Assembly (NCBI GenBank): GCA_001899285.1 | Contig: MKWA01000023.1 | Span: 2,958 to 66,957, forward strand | Direction: 5' to 3' | Source: Rhizobiales bacterium 64-17 | Lineage (GTDB): Bacteria > Pseudomonadota > Alphaproteobacteria > Rhizobiales > Xanthobacteraceae | DNA: 64,000 bases | Shown here: one piece after another, positions 7,781 to 15,762 of the stretch | Numbering within the stretch: position 1 is the stretch's first letter | Layout of the letters: each line of letters starts with the position of its first letter | The notes under the pieces: model-generated | Databases searched by the model: none | Seen by the model: only the letters and a program-made list of their open reading frames with translations | Told to the model about the DNA's origin: nothing | Made by a program: the position numbers and the translations under genes

Positions 7781-9391
7781 CTATTGCACGCGCCCGTCCG
7801 CGTCGCGGCGGAGAACCTTCCCCGGCAGCGCGCCTGTGTGCACCGTGTCTCGCACCACCACCGTGCCGTTGATCAGCACCGTGGTGCGCGTCCCGGTCGG
7901 GAAGCGGTGCGGGTCGCCATAGGTGGCGCGGTCGCGGAAGTGGTTCGGATCGAACAGCACCACGTCGGCGCGATAACCGGGCTTGAGCAATCCGCGGTCG
8001 GTGAGTTTCAGCGCGCGGGCGGTCGAGCCGGTCATCTTGTGGATCGCGGTTTCGATAGGCAGCAGGCCAAGCTCCTTGACGTAATGGCCGAGCACGCGCG
8101 GGAACGTGCCGTAGAAGCGCGGATGCGGCATGCCCTGGCTGGTGATGCCCTCGGTCGAGACGCAGTTGCCGTCGGAGCCGACCAGCGCCATTGGCGATTG
8201 GACAATGGCGCGGATGTCGTCCTCGGAGATCGAGATGACCAGCACGCGGGTCGCACCCTGATCCTCGATCATGTAGTCGCACACCACGTCGATCGGATCC
8301 TTGCCGCGCTCGGCGGCGAGGTCCTTGATGGTGCGGCCGGCGAATTGCGGCAGGTGCGGGGAGATCGAGATCTGCACGCAGTCCCAGTCGGGGATGCGAC
8401 CCCAGTTGTTGAGGCCGTCGCGGGCGATGTCGGCGCGGATGCGCTCACGGGTTTCGGACAGCGCGAGCCGTTCCAGCATCGCCGGTACGCCGCCGGCCTG
8501 CACCCATTGCGGCATCAGGTTTTTCAGCGGATTGGAGCCGGCGGTGTAGGGATGGCTGTCGCAGTCGATGTCGAGGCCACGCGCCTTGGCGGCGGCGATC
8601 ATCTTGAGCGCGGTCGCGGCCTTGCCCCAGTTGTCGAGGCCCGAGCATTTGAAATGCACGATCTCGACATGGATGCGGCAGGTCTCGGCGATGTGGATCG
8701 CTTCCTCGACCGCTTCCAGCACCTTGTTAGATTCATCGCGGATGTGCGTGAAGTAGCCGCCGTTGTAGCGCTTCACCACGTTGCACAGCGCGACCATCTC
8801 CTCGGGTTCGGCATAGGCGCCGGGCGAGGTGAACAGGCCCGATGAGAGGCCGAGCGCGCCGGCTTTCAGCCCGTCCTCCAGAAGCGCGATCATGCGCGCC
8901 AGTTCGTCGGCGGTGGGGGCGCGCTTGTCCATGCCCATCACCATCAGCCGCAGCGTGTTGTGGCCGACCAGCATGCCGGCGTTCACCGCGGTCGCCGGGA
9001 ACGTGTCGAGATATTGCGGGAAGCTCATTTCGCGGAACGGCAGCCACGGCGCGCTCGGCGAGAGATAGTCGCGCAACAGGTCGACCCGGCCAGGCAGCGC
9101 CGGCGCGACCGAGAAGCCGCAGTGGCCGATGATCTCGGTGGTGACGCCCTGGCGCACCTTGCTCTCGGCCTTCGGATTGATCGGCAGGGTGAAATCCGAA
9201 TGGGTCTTGATGTCGATGAAACCCGGCGCCACCGCCAGACCATCGGCATCAATCACCGTCGCGCCGGTGGCGGCGAGGTTGTCGCCGACCGCGGCGATGC
9301 GGCCTTCGGAAATCAGCACGTCGGCGCGAACGCCGGGATTGCCGGCACCGTCATAGACGGTGCCGCCGCGCAGCAGGATATCGCTATTCAC
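7781..9391 (-). CDS. N-acyl-D-amino-acid deacylase-like amidohydrolase
   Basis: This 536-residue protein belongs to the D-aminoacylase branch of the metal-dependent amidohydrolases. Visible hallmarks are ILLRGGTVYDGAGNPG at the N-terminus, APGFIDIKTHSD near residue 58, QGVTTEIIGHCGFS near 83 (the Cys is the zinc ligand of the family), a HIRDES segment, DCDSHPYTAGSNP and a C-terminal LTDRGLLKPGYRADVVLFDP. The family cleaves N-acyl groups from D-amino acids, or related hydantoin/lactam amides. The first His of the usual HTH metal motif is Lys (KTH). The start is a GTG after GAGAGAGACGAC. A Bug-type binding protein gene lies 23 bases upstream, suggesting co-transcription. Confidence 0.87.
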   Translation of the reverse strand: MNSDILLRGGTVYDGAGNPGVRADVLISEGRIAAVGDNLAATGATVIDADGLAVAPGFIDIKTHSDFTLPINPKAESKVRQGVTTEIIGHCGFSVAPALPGRVDLLRDYLSPSAPWLPFREMSFPQYLDTFPATAVNAGMLVGHNTLRLMVMGMDKRAPTADELARMIALLEDGLKAGALGLSSGLFTSPGAYAEPEEMVALCNVVKRYNGGYFTHIRDESNKVLEAVEEAIHIAETCRIHVEIVHFKCSGLDNWGKAATALKMIAAAKARGLDIDCDSHPYTAGSNPLKNLMPQWVQAGGVPAMLERLALSETRERIRADIARDGLNNWGRIPDWDCVQISISPHLPQFAGRTIKDLAAERGKDPIDVVCDYMIEDQGATRVLVISISEDDIRAIVQSPMALVGSDGNCVSTEGITSQGMPHPRFYGTFPRVLGHYVKELGLLPIETAIHKMTGSTARALKLTDRGLLKPGYRADVVLFDPNHFRDRATYGDPHRFPTGTRTTVLINGTVVVRDTVHTGALPGKVLRRDADGRVQ

Positions 9392-9414
9392 GTCGTCTCT
9401 CTCGATTTGGAAAA

Positions 9415-10407
9415 TCAGTTGGCCTTGATGCCGGCGGCGGTCAGCAGGTCGCCCCAGCGTTTCGCCTCGCTGGCGATATAGGCTTTGGTGTCCGCCGGAT
9501 TGCTGCCGACCGAGACATTGCCGAGCGTTGCCAGCCGCTGCTTCACGTCCGGCGAATTGACGGCATCGGCGATCGCCTTCGACAGTTTGTCGACGATCGG
9601 TTTCGGCGTGCCTTTCGGCGCCAGCACCGCGTACCACGCTTCGACCGCATAGCCCGGCACGCCGGCCTCGGCGATCGACGGCGTGTCCGGCCAGCCGGCC
9701 GCGCGCTGCGGCGAGGTGACGCCGAGCGCGATCAGCTTGCCTTGCTTGACGTGATCCATGGCGATCAGCGGACTCATGAACGATACCGGCACGCGGCCGG
9801 TCAGCAGATCGGAGATCAGGTCGTTGGTCCCCTTGTAGGGGATGTGCATGATGTTGACGCCGGCCTGCTTCTTGAACATCTCGCCGGCGAGATGCAGCGA
9901 GCTGCCGGTGCCGCCGGAGCCGTAGTCGATCTTGCCCGGCTCACGCTTGGCCTTCTCGATCAATTCCTTGACGCTCTTCACGCCGAGGGACGGATGCACC
10001 ACCAGGACGAGCGGGCCCTTGGTGACGATCGACACCGGCTCGAACTGATCGAAGGTGTAGCCGGCATTGCCGAACAGCGTCGGGTTCACCGCATAGGCGA
10101 TGGCGGGCAGCACGATGGTGTAGCCGTCCGGCTCGGCGCGGGCGGTGGTGACGGCGGCGATGTTGCCGCTGCCGCCGGGCCGGTTCTCGATCACCACCTG
10201 CTGCTTGAGCGATTCCGACAGCTTCGCGCCCAGAAGCCGCGCGATCACGTCGTTCGGGCCACCGGCCGGATAGGGCACCAGCAGATGGATCGGCCGGTCC
10301 GGATAATCGGCGCGGGCGGCGGGCAGGGACACGGTCATGGCGGCGGCGACGGTCAGCGCGCCGGAGACCGCCAGCAGCAGCCGGCGACGGAAGGGATTGA
10401 ACGACAC
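9415..10407 (-). CDS. Tripartite tricarboxylate-type (Bug) substrate-binding protein
   Basis: A 330-residue periplasmic binding protein of the Bug family. It starts with a basic N-region (RRRLLLAVSGALTVAAA) and a signal peptide ending near ARADYP. The core shows VPYPAGGPNDVIARLLG, NRPGGSGNIAA, GSSLHLAGEMFKKQAGV and IPYKGTNDLISDLLTG, the ligand-binding loops of the family. The GTG start is supported by GAGGAG eight bases upstream. It is probably co-transcribed with the deacylase gene that follows, so it may bring in that enzyme's substrate. No TctA/TctB membrane genes are nearby, a common situation for Bug proteins. The ligand is unknown, usually a carboxylate or amidated carboxylate. Confidence 0.9.
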   Translation of the reverse strand: MSFNPFRRRLLLAVSGALTVAAAMTVSLPAARADYPDRPIHLLVPYPAGGPNDVIARLLGAKLSESLKQQVVIENRPGGSGNIAAVTTARAEPDGYTIVLPAIAYAVNPTLFGNAGYTFDQFEPVSIVTKGPLVLVVHPSLGVKSVKELIEKAKREPGKIDYGSGGTGSSLHLAGEMFKKQAGVNIMHIPYKGTNDLISDLLTGRVPVSFMSPLIAMDHVKQGKLIALGVTSPQRAAGWPDTPSIAEAGVPGYAVEAWYAVLAPKGTPKPIVDKLSKAIADAVNSPDVKQRLATLGNVSVGSNPADTKAYIASEAKRWGDLLTAAGIKAN

Positions 10408-10546
10408 GGTGTGCTCCTCGTCCTGTGTTTTCCGGGGAGCGTATCTGCCAACGCGGGCTGTCGCAATTCGCTTGACGCCTCCAAGCCCTGCGGCAGGATC
10501 AGGGCCGAACGATCGCGACAAGAAGATCGAACGCGAGGGAGGATGA
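10408..10546. promoter_or_regulatory. Divergent promoter region between two Bug genes
   Basis: 139 bases separate the two divergently read Bug genes and must hold both promoters. Each side ends in a clear ribosome binding site (GAGGAG on the minus strand, GAGGGAGGATGA on the plus strand). I see no convincing operator palindrome. Confidence 0.5.
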
Positions 10547-11530
10547 ATGAGAGCGACTGGTCGACAGCTTTTCCCGCGTGTCCTGCTCGCGGCGGGCCTC
10601 TGGCTCGCCGCTGCGCAGCCGTCGCATGCGGATTATCCGGAACGGGCCATTACGCTGATCGTGCCGTTCGCCCCCGGCGGCTCGACCGACGTCATCGCGC
10701 GCACGGTGGCAGAGGCGCTGCGGCCGCTGCTCGGCCAGCCGGTGGTGGTCGACAATCGCGCCGGCGCGGGCGGTGCGCTCGGCACCGCGCAGATCGCCAA
10801 GGCTCGTCCCGACGGCTACACGATCGGCATGGGCACGGCCTCGACGCTGGCCATCAATCCGGCGGTGTACAAGTCGCTGCCGTTCGACGTGACCACCGAT
10901 CTGGCGCCGGTCGGCGCCATCGCCGCGGTCCCCAACATCATGTCGGTTAACCCCAAGGTCGCAGCGCGCAACATGAGCGAGTTCGTGCCGCTGGCGCGCA
11001 TCCAGGCCGGGCGGATGAGTTACGGCTCGTCCGGCAACGGCTCGGTCAGCCATCTGATGGGCGAGCAATTCAAACTGGCGACCGGTGCCGATCTGATTCA
11101 TGTGCCGTATCGCGGCATCGGACCGGCACTCAACGATGCGGTTGCGGGACAGATCGAAGTGCTGTTCGACAATCTGCCGACCACCTTGCCGCTGGTGCAG
11201 GCGGGGAAGCTGCGCGCGCTGGCGATTTCCGGGCCGGCGCGGCTGCCGGCGCTGCCCGATGTGCCGACCTTCGCGGAATTGCGGCTCGATGCGCTCGACT
11301 GGATGGCGTTCTTCGGGCTGGTGGCGCCGGCGAAAACGCCGGACGCGGTGATCGCGCGGCTCAACAGCGCGCTGCGTACCGCGCTGGCGCAACCGGAAGT
11401 ACGCAAGACGCTCGCGGCGCAACAGGCCGTGATCGCCGCCGGATCGCCGGCGGAATTTGCGGCGACGATCGCAGCGGCGATGCAGCGCATGCGCGGCGCA
11501 GCGGCCGCCGCGCATATCGAAATCCGCTGA
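10547..11530 (+). CDS. Second Bug-family substrate-binding protein
   Basis: A 327-residue paralogue of the divergent neighbour. It has a signal peptide ending at SHADYPE, then VPFAPGGSTDVIARTV, NRAGAGGALGTAQIAKA, SYGSSGNGSVSHLMGEQF and VPYRGIGPALNDAVAGQ, all standard Bug loops. It is expected to be periplasmic and to bind a small carboxylate. Gly-Gly in APGG and the GSSGNGS segment contact ligand carboxylates in characterised members. It stands as a single gene with a strong GAGGGAGGA ribosome binding site. The two adjacent paralogues differ clearly in sequence, so they are not a recent duplication. Confidence 0.9.
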   Translation: MRATGRQLFPRVLLAAGLWLAAAQPSHADYPERAITLIVPFAPGGSTDVIARTVAEALRPLLGQPVVVDNRAGAGGALGTAQIAKARPDGYTIGMGTASTLAINPAVYKSLPFDVTTDLAPVGAIAAVPNIMSVNPKVAARNMSEFVPLARIQAGRMSYGSSGNGSVSHLMGEQFKLATGADLIHVPYRGIGPALNDAVAGQIEVLFDNLPTTLPLVQAGKLRALAISGPARLPALPDVPTFAELRLDALDWMAFFGLVAPAKTPDAVIARLNSALRTALAQPEVRKTLAAQQAVIAAGSPAEFAATIAAAMQRMRGAAAAAHIEIR

Positions 11531-11742
11531 CGCATTGCGCGGTCGTCACCGCATACTTGTCGCGCGTTCGCATTTCACAGCGAATTCTTGCGCAAAGATT
11601 CGTCGTGCAGGAATTCGCCGAACCCCTTGATCGTCCGCTACCCGTGCGCGACAGTCCGCGCGTGATGTCGTGTCACGCGGGGCTATCCCGCGTCGCAAGG
11701 GGGCCGGCAAGCGCCGGTGCGACGCGGAAGAAGGAGACGGGC

Positions 11743-12141
11743 ATGGCAAATCGAACCGTTGACTTCGACGCGCCCGATCTGGCGGCGCGGCTCGAACGTT
11801 TGTCGGAAGCGGACATCGATGCGCTGCCGTTCGGCGTGATCCATCTCGATCGCGGCTTCAAGGTGGTGCTGTACAGCAAGACCGAGGCGCGGCTGTCCGG
11901 ATTTGGCCGGCAGCCGGTCGGCGAACATTTTTTCGATCTGGCCCGCAAGCTCGGCAGCGAAAACTTTCGCGGCCGCATCGAACAGGCGATGGCGGACGGC
12001 GTGGTCGATCTCGATATCGGCTGGGTCGGCGACTACGACAATGCGCGGCGCGATCTGCGCATCCGCGTTCAATCGGCGAACGACGGCGGCGTGTGGCTGT
12101 GCGTCGACCGCGATCCGCGCAATGGTGGCGGCGGCCGTTGA
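11743..12141 (+). CDS. PYP-like PAS protein lacking the chromophore cysteine
   Basis: This 132-residue cytoplasmic single PAS domain resembles photoactive yellow protein along its whole length. It has the N-terminal cap helices (DLAARLERLSEADIDALPFG), the FGVIHLD strand, then YSKTE, which places Tyr and Glu where PYP has Tyr42 and Glu46. LSG stands at the TG50-51 position, followed by VGEHFFDLA and NFRGRIEQAMADG. PYP's chromophore-binding Cys69 lies between the last two segments; here the segment reads ARKLGSE with no cysteine, and the protein has only one cysteine, near the C-terminus (WLCVDRD). It therefore cannot bind p-coumarate by the known thioester. The start at 11743 follows AAGGAG. 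No tyrosine ammonia lyase or coumarate ligase is nearby. Confidence 0.82.
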   Translation: MANRTVDFDAPDLAARLERLSEADIDALPFGVIHLDRGFKVVLYSKTEARLSGFGRQPVGEHFFDLARKLGSENFRGRIEQAMADGVVDLDIGWVGDYDNARRDLRIRVQSANDGGVWLCVDRDPRNGGGGR

Positions 12142-12148
12142 GAACGTC

Positions 12149-12736
12149 CTAAAGCCCGGTGGCGAAGCGCGCCATCACCACGATGATCGCCACCTGCATC
12201 GCGCCCTGCATGGCGACGACATAGATGTACCATTTCATCAGCCGTCCGATCTTCTCCGGATCGGGATTGGGTTTGCGGACCTCGAAATAGACCTTGAGGT
12301 TGGTCGGCAGCAGGAAGCCGAGACCCTGCACGGTGAGGATCGCCAGGATCGCGAGCGCGGCCGCCACCCAGTAGAATTCCGGATAGCCGACATCGAGATA
12401 GCCCATCCGCTTCGCCAGGAACCAGCCGGCGGTGCCGGTGACGATCGACAGCGTCGGCATCAGGATCAGCGTGCGCGGCGTGAGCTGGCTGATCACGGCG
12501 CGGCGCGCCTCGAACGGCAGCCTGCGCATGATCGGTCCGACCACGAAGCCGAGGAACAGATCGATGCCGGTCCACAGGATGCCCGCCATGACGTGCACCC
12601 AGTTGAGCAGCCAGTCGCTGTCGCTGTTGATCGCGTAGATCATCACCGCGATCGCGGCAGCGGCCATGCCGACATAGAGCGGGCGCACCGGGGACACCGG
12701 CATGGCAGGAGCGGAAGGAGCGGCAGGGGCGGTCAT
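12149..12736 (-). CDS. Four- to five-helix inner-membrane protein near the antiporter
   Basis: A 195-residue membrane protein with about five hydrophobic segments. The segment NWVHVMAGILWTGIDLFLGFVVGP, with His and Trp early in a helix, resembles CopD/DUF2269-like and PuuD-like membrane domains that may bind haem or copper, but I cannot assign a family firmly. An Ala/Pro-rich N-terminus precedes the first helix. The start is uncertain: ATG at 12736 is favoured by the helix position, ATG at 12796 is an alternative, and neither has a good ribosome binding site. It lies downstream of the oxalate/formate-type antiporter genes on the same strand, behind a terminator, so it may be separately expressed. 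Confidence 0.75.
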   Translation of the reverse strand: MTAPAAPSAPAMPVSPVRPLYVGMAAAAIAVMIYAINSDSDWLLNWVHVMAGILWTGIDLFLGFVVGPIMRRLPFEARRAVISQLTPRTLILMPTLSIVTGTAGWFLAKRMGYLDVGYPEFYWVAAALAILAILTVQGLGFLLPTNLKVYFEVRKPNPDPEKIGRLMKWYIYVVAMQGAMQVAIIVVMARFATGL

Positions 12737-12850
12737 GGGGGTGGCCTGGCTATCGGTCTTGCTGGGAAGGAAACCGGTTGATTCCGCGCCAGTCATAGCG
12801 CGGTTGCGAGACAGCGGCCAATGGCCCGCCGGGGCACGCGCAAAAGAAAA

Positions 12851-12871
12851 GCGGCGGCTCAAGGCCGCCGC
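12851..12871 (-). terminator. Rho-independent terminator after the antiporter operon
   Basis: GCGGCGGC pairs with GCCGCCGC around a five-base loop. On the minus strand the hairpin is followed by TTTTCTTTTG, so it ends transcripts coming from the antiporter and its small partner. Confidence 0.75.
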
Positions 12872-12938
12872 CGCGAGGTACCGAACGATTGCCTGACGGC
12901 AAAAAGAGGAGCGTGTCCGTCAGGCGCTCAGTCGGGGG

Positions 12939-13073
12939 TTACTTGAACAGTTGCATCGCGTTGATCAGGGTCTGTGACACGCCCCACAGCAACGGAATGC
13001 CGACGAAGATCCACGCGGCCGCGATCTTGAGCGGGCTGGTGGTCTCGGCTTCGCCGGTGTTTTGATTTGTCAT
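12939..13073 (-). CDS. 44-residue single-helix partner of the OFA antiporter
   Basis: A 44-residue protein: a polar N-terminus (MTNQNTGEAETTSPLK) and one membrane helix (IAAAWIFVGIPLLWGVSQTL) ending in NAMQLFK. GAGGGAGA lies nine bases before the ATG, and its start lies 13 bases after the end of the large antiporter gene, so the two are co-transcribed. Small proteins of this shape (WxxVGIPLLWG plus TLxNAM) commonly follow OFA-family MFS transporters and are annotated as a small subunit. A structural or stabilising role in the membrane is likely but not proven. It is below the size cut-off of many gene finders. Confidence 0.85.
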   Translation of the reverse strand: MTNQNTGEAETTSPLKIAAAWIFVGIPLLWGVSQTLINAMQLFK

Positions 13074-13086
13074 GGTCGTGTCTCCC

Positions 13087-14490
13087 TCATGCGGTTGCGG
13101 CTTTGGCGGTACCGGCGGCGTTCAGCGCGCTGCCATCGGTATCCGGCTTCATGTGGTAGCGGGCGTGCACCGCGCGCACGAAGGCGTTGCAGATGAAACC
13201 GATCACCAGCAACCCGGCCATGATGTACATGGTGTTGTTGTAAGCCTGCGCCTTCGGCACACCATGCGTGATGTTGTACTCACGCAGATAGTTGACGATC
13301 ACCGGTCCGAAGATGCCGGCGGCCGACCACGCGGTGAGCAGCCAGCCGTGGATCGCGCCGACATAGCGGGTGCCGAACATATCGCGCAGATAAGCCGGCA
13401 CCGTCGAGAATCCGCCGCCGTACATCGAGATGATGATGCAGAAGCAGAACGCGAACAGCGCCACGTTGCCGGAGCCGCCGGCGTAAGGCACCGTGATGTA
13501 GAGGATGATGCCGAGCACGAAGAAGCAGAAGTAGGTGTTCTTGCGGCCGATGAAGTCCGACAAGCTCGCCCAGCAGAAGCGCCCGCCCATGTTGAACAGG
13601 CTCATCAGACCGACGAGGCCGGCAGCAGCGATCGGGGTGATAACGCCCGGGAACATTTCCTGGCTCATCGCCGACGCCTGACCGAGCACGCCGATGCCGG
13701 CGGTGACGTTGAGGCAGAGCACCCACCAGATCAGCCAGAACTGCGGCGTCTTCAGCGCGTCATAGACGTAAACGTCGTTGCGGCTGATCATCTTGGTCGC
13801 GGCCGCGGGCGGCGTGTAGCCGGCGGGCTTCCAGCCCGGTGCCGGCACGCGGACGATGGTGGCGCCGACCATCATGAAGCAGAAATAGATCGCGCCCATC
13901 ACCACGAAGGTTTCCATCACGCCGACATGGGTGGCGGTGCTGAACTTGCTCATCAGCCACACCGACAGCGGTGAGGCGATGAAGGCGCCGCCGCCGAAGC
14001 CCATGATCGCCATGCCGGTCGCCATGCCGGGGCGGTCGGGGAACCATTTGATCAACGTCGAGACCGGCGAGATGTAGCCGATGCCGAGCGCGCAGCCGCC
14101 GAGCACGCCATAGCCGAGATAGATCAGCCACAACATGTGCAGCTTGACGCCGATGGCGGAGAGGAAGAAGCCGCCGGCCCACAGGCAGCCCGCGGTGAAC
14201 ATCGCCCGGCGCGGTCCGCCTTCCTCGACCCAGCGGCCGAACACGGCCGCCGATCCGCCCAGGAACAGCATGGCGATCGAGAAGATCCAGCCCAGCTCCG
14301 TGAGCTTCCAGTCCTCGGGTGTCGATTGCGAAATGCCGATGAGCTTGGTCATCGGCAGATTGAACACGCTCAGTGCATAGGCCTGGCCGATGCAGAGATG
14401 CACACAGAGGGCCGCCGGCGGCACCATCCACCGGCTGAAACCGGGTTTGGCGACCGTGTGCGACCGGTCAAGAAACGACAGAAAGGCCAT
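13087..14490 (-). CDS. MFS transporter, oxalate/formate antiporter (OFA) family
   Basis: This 467-residue inner-membrane protein has about twelve helices and OFA features: RWMVPPAALCVHLCIGQAYALSV in the first helix, FGRWVEEGGPRRAM after helix 2 to 3, and GIGYISPVSTLIKWFPDRPGMATG in the middle. OxlT of Oxalobacter exchanges oxalate for formate; many homologues carry other monocarboxylates, so oxalate is only one possibility. No oxalyl-CoA decarboxylase or formyl-CoA transferase gene is nearby. The small 44-residue partner follows 13 bases downstream. A LysR regulator on the same strand lies upstream, with 136 bases between them, and may control it. Confidence 0.88.
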   Translation of the reverse strand: MAFLSFLDRSHTVAKPGFSRWMVPPAALCVHLCIGQAYALSVFNLPMTKLIGISQSTPEDWKLTELGWIFSIAMLFLGGSAAVFGRWVEEGGPRRAMFTAGCLWAGGFFLSAIGVKLHMLWLIYLGYGVLGGCALGIGYISPVSTLIKWFPDRPGMATGMAIMGFGGGAFIASPLSVWLMSKFSTATHVGVMETFVVMGAIYFCFMMVGATIVRVPAPGWKPAGYTPPAAATKMISRNDVYVYDALKTPQFWLIWWVLCLNVTAGIGVLGQASAMSQEMFPGVITPIAAAGLVGLMSLFNMGGRFCWASLSDFIGRKNTYFCFFVLGIILYITVPYAGGSGNVALFAFCFCIIISMYGGGFSTVPAYLRDMFGTRYVGAIHGWLLTAWSAAGIFGPVIVNYLREYNITHGVPKAQAYNNTMYIMAGLLVIGFICNAFVRAVHARYHMKPDTDGSALNAAGTAKAATA

Positions 14491-14626
14491 GAGCTGTTTT
14501 CTCCCCCAAGAATCCGTTCGAGAAATGCGTCGTTGAGACGTCGAACGGCAGGAGACCGGCCATGCCGGACACGATCAAGAAGGTGTCGGCAATCTTTTGA
14601 TTGTCATGCGCAATCGGTGGATGCGA

Positions 14627-15523
14627 TCAGGCCGCCAGCAGTTCCGGTGGGCAGAGGCGGCGTGCCTCGTCGACCAACTGCCGGATCGACGGCGGTTGCG
14701 CATAGCGATCGGAGACAATGAGGCCGATCGTGTGCGTCACGGTCGGCGTATCGATCGGCAGGGTTTGCAGATCGCCGAGCTGCAGCGCGTTGAGCATTGA
14801 TTTCGGCACGACGCTGACGAAGCGGCCGGTCGCCACATGCGAGGCGAGTGCGATCGCGGAATCGGTTTCCACCAGCGGCGCGGTTTCGAGGTCGAGCCCC
14901 TCGAACACCGAATCGATGATGCGCCGATGCTGCAAGTCGCGCGTCAGCAGGCACATCGGCAGCGAGGCGATGTCAGCCCAGGTGGTTTTTTTCGCGCTGG
15001 CGAGCGGATTGTCGCGCGAGGTGAGCAGCAGATAGGTCTCGCGGAACAGCGGCACGCGCGTCACATCGTCGATCGGATCGTGGTCGATATAGGTGATGCC
15101 GGCATCGACCTCGCGGTTGTGCAGGAGCGACACGACCACATCGGAGGGCCGGGCCAGCACGGTGAAGCGTGTCCCGGGATGCCGTTTCTGGAACGGCGCG
15201 GTGAGCGCCGCGACCACCGACATCGCCGAGGGCATGGCGGCGAGCCGCAGATGCGCACCGATGCCGCGCTGCAGGCCCTGGATCTCCTGGCGCATCGCAT
15301 GCGCGTCGCCGACCATGCGGCGCGCCCAGATCAGCACCCGCTCGCCTTCCGGCGTGAAGCCCTGAAACCGCGACGACCGCTTCACCAGTGCGACGTTGAG
15401 CATTTCCTCAAGGCTCTGGATGCCGAGCGAGAGCGTCGGCTGGGCGACGCCGCAACTGTCGGCGGCACGGCGGAAGTGCTTCTCTCGCGCCAGCGCGAGC
15501 ATGAATTCGAGCTTTTCCAGCAC
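14627..15523 (-). CDS. LysR-family transcriptional regulator
   Basis: A 298-residue regulator. Residues 1-60 form the winged helix-turn-helix (LEFMLALAREKHFRRAADSCGVAQPTLSLGIQSLEE), and residues about 90-295 form the effector-binding domain. The DNA-binding part resembles LysR proteins near formate or C1 genes in Rhizobiales, which would fit control of the OFA antiporter just downstream. That link is an inference from position. It is divergent from the esterase gene at 15763 with 239 bases between, where LysR proteins often autoregulate. A T-N11-A operator is not clear by eye. Confidence 0.9.
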   Translation of the reverse strand: MLEKLEFMLALAREKHFRRAADSCGVAQPTLSLGIQSLEEMLNVALVKRSSRFQGFTPEGERVLIWARRMVGDAHAMRQEIQGLQRGIGAHLRLAAMPSAMSVVAALTAPFQKRHPGTRFTVLARPSDVVVSLLHNREVDAGITYIDHDPIDDVTRVPLFRETYLLLTSRDNPLASAKKTTWADIASLPMCLLTRDLQHRRIIDSVFEGLDLETAPLVETDSAIALASHVATGRFVSVVPKSMLNALQLGDLQTLPIDTPTVTHTIGLIVSDRYAQPPSIRQLVDEARRLCPPELLAA

Positions 15524-15762
15524 CGCATCCTCCCAAAGTGCCCGGTTCGGCGCGGACTTTTGCCAGTCTCTTGGTTTTTCGTTGTGTGGTCGGCCAAGCT
15601 AAGGTGCGGGCCGGGAGGGGTCTAGCGTGGTCGTCTTCGACTTATGGACGAGACGCTGACCGCCCGCTGTTAGCGTGTGCGTTGCACAATGGATTTGCGG
15701 CTGATCCGGAGCAATCCCGCTATACTGTCCGGCGCAATCATTCAGCCGAAGGACAACCACCC

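Noticed and set aside
14135..14721. Two overlapping plus-strand frames opposite the OFA antiporter
   Set aside because: They are shadows of the antiporter sequence with high Arg and Ala and no ribosome binding site.
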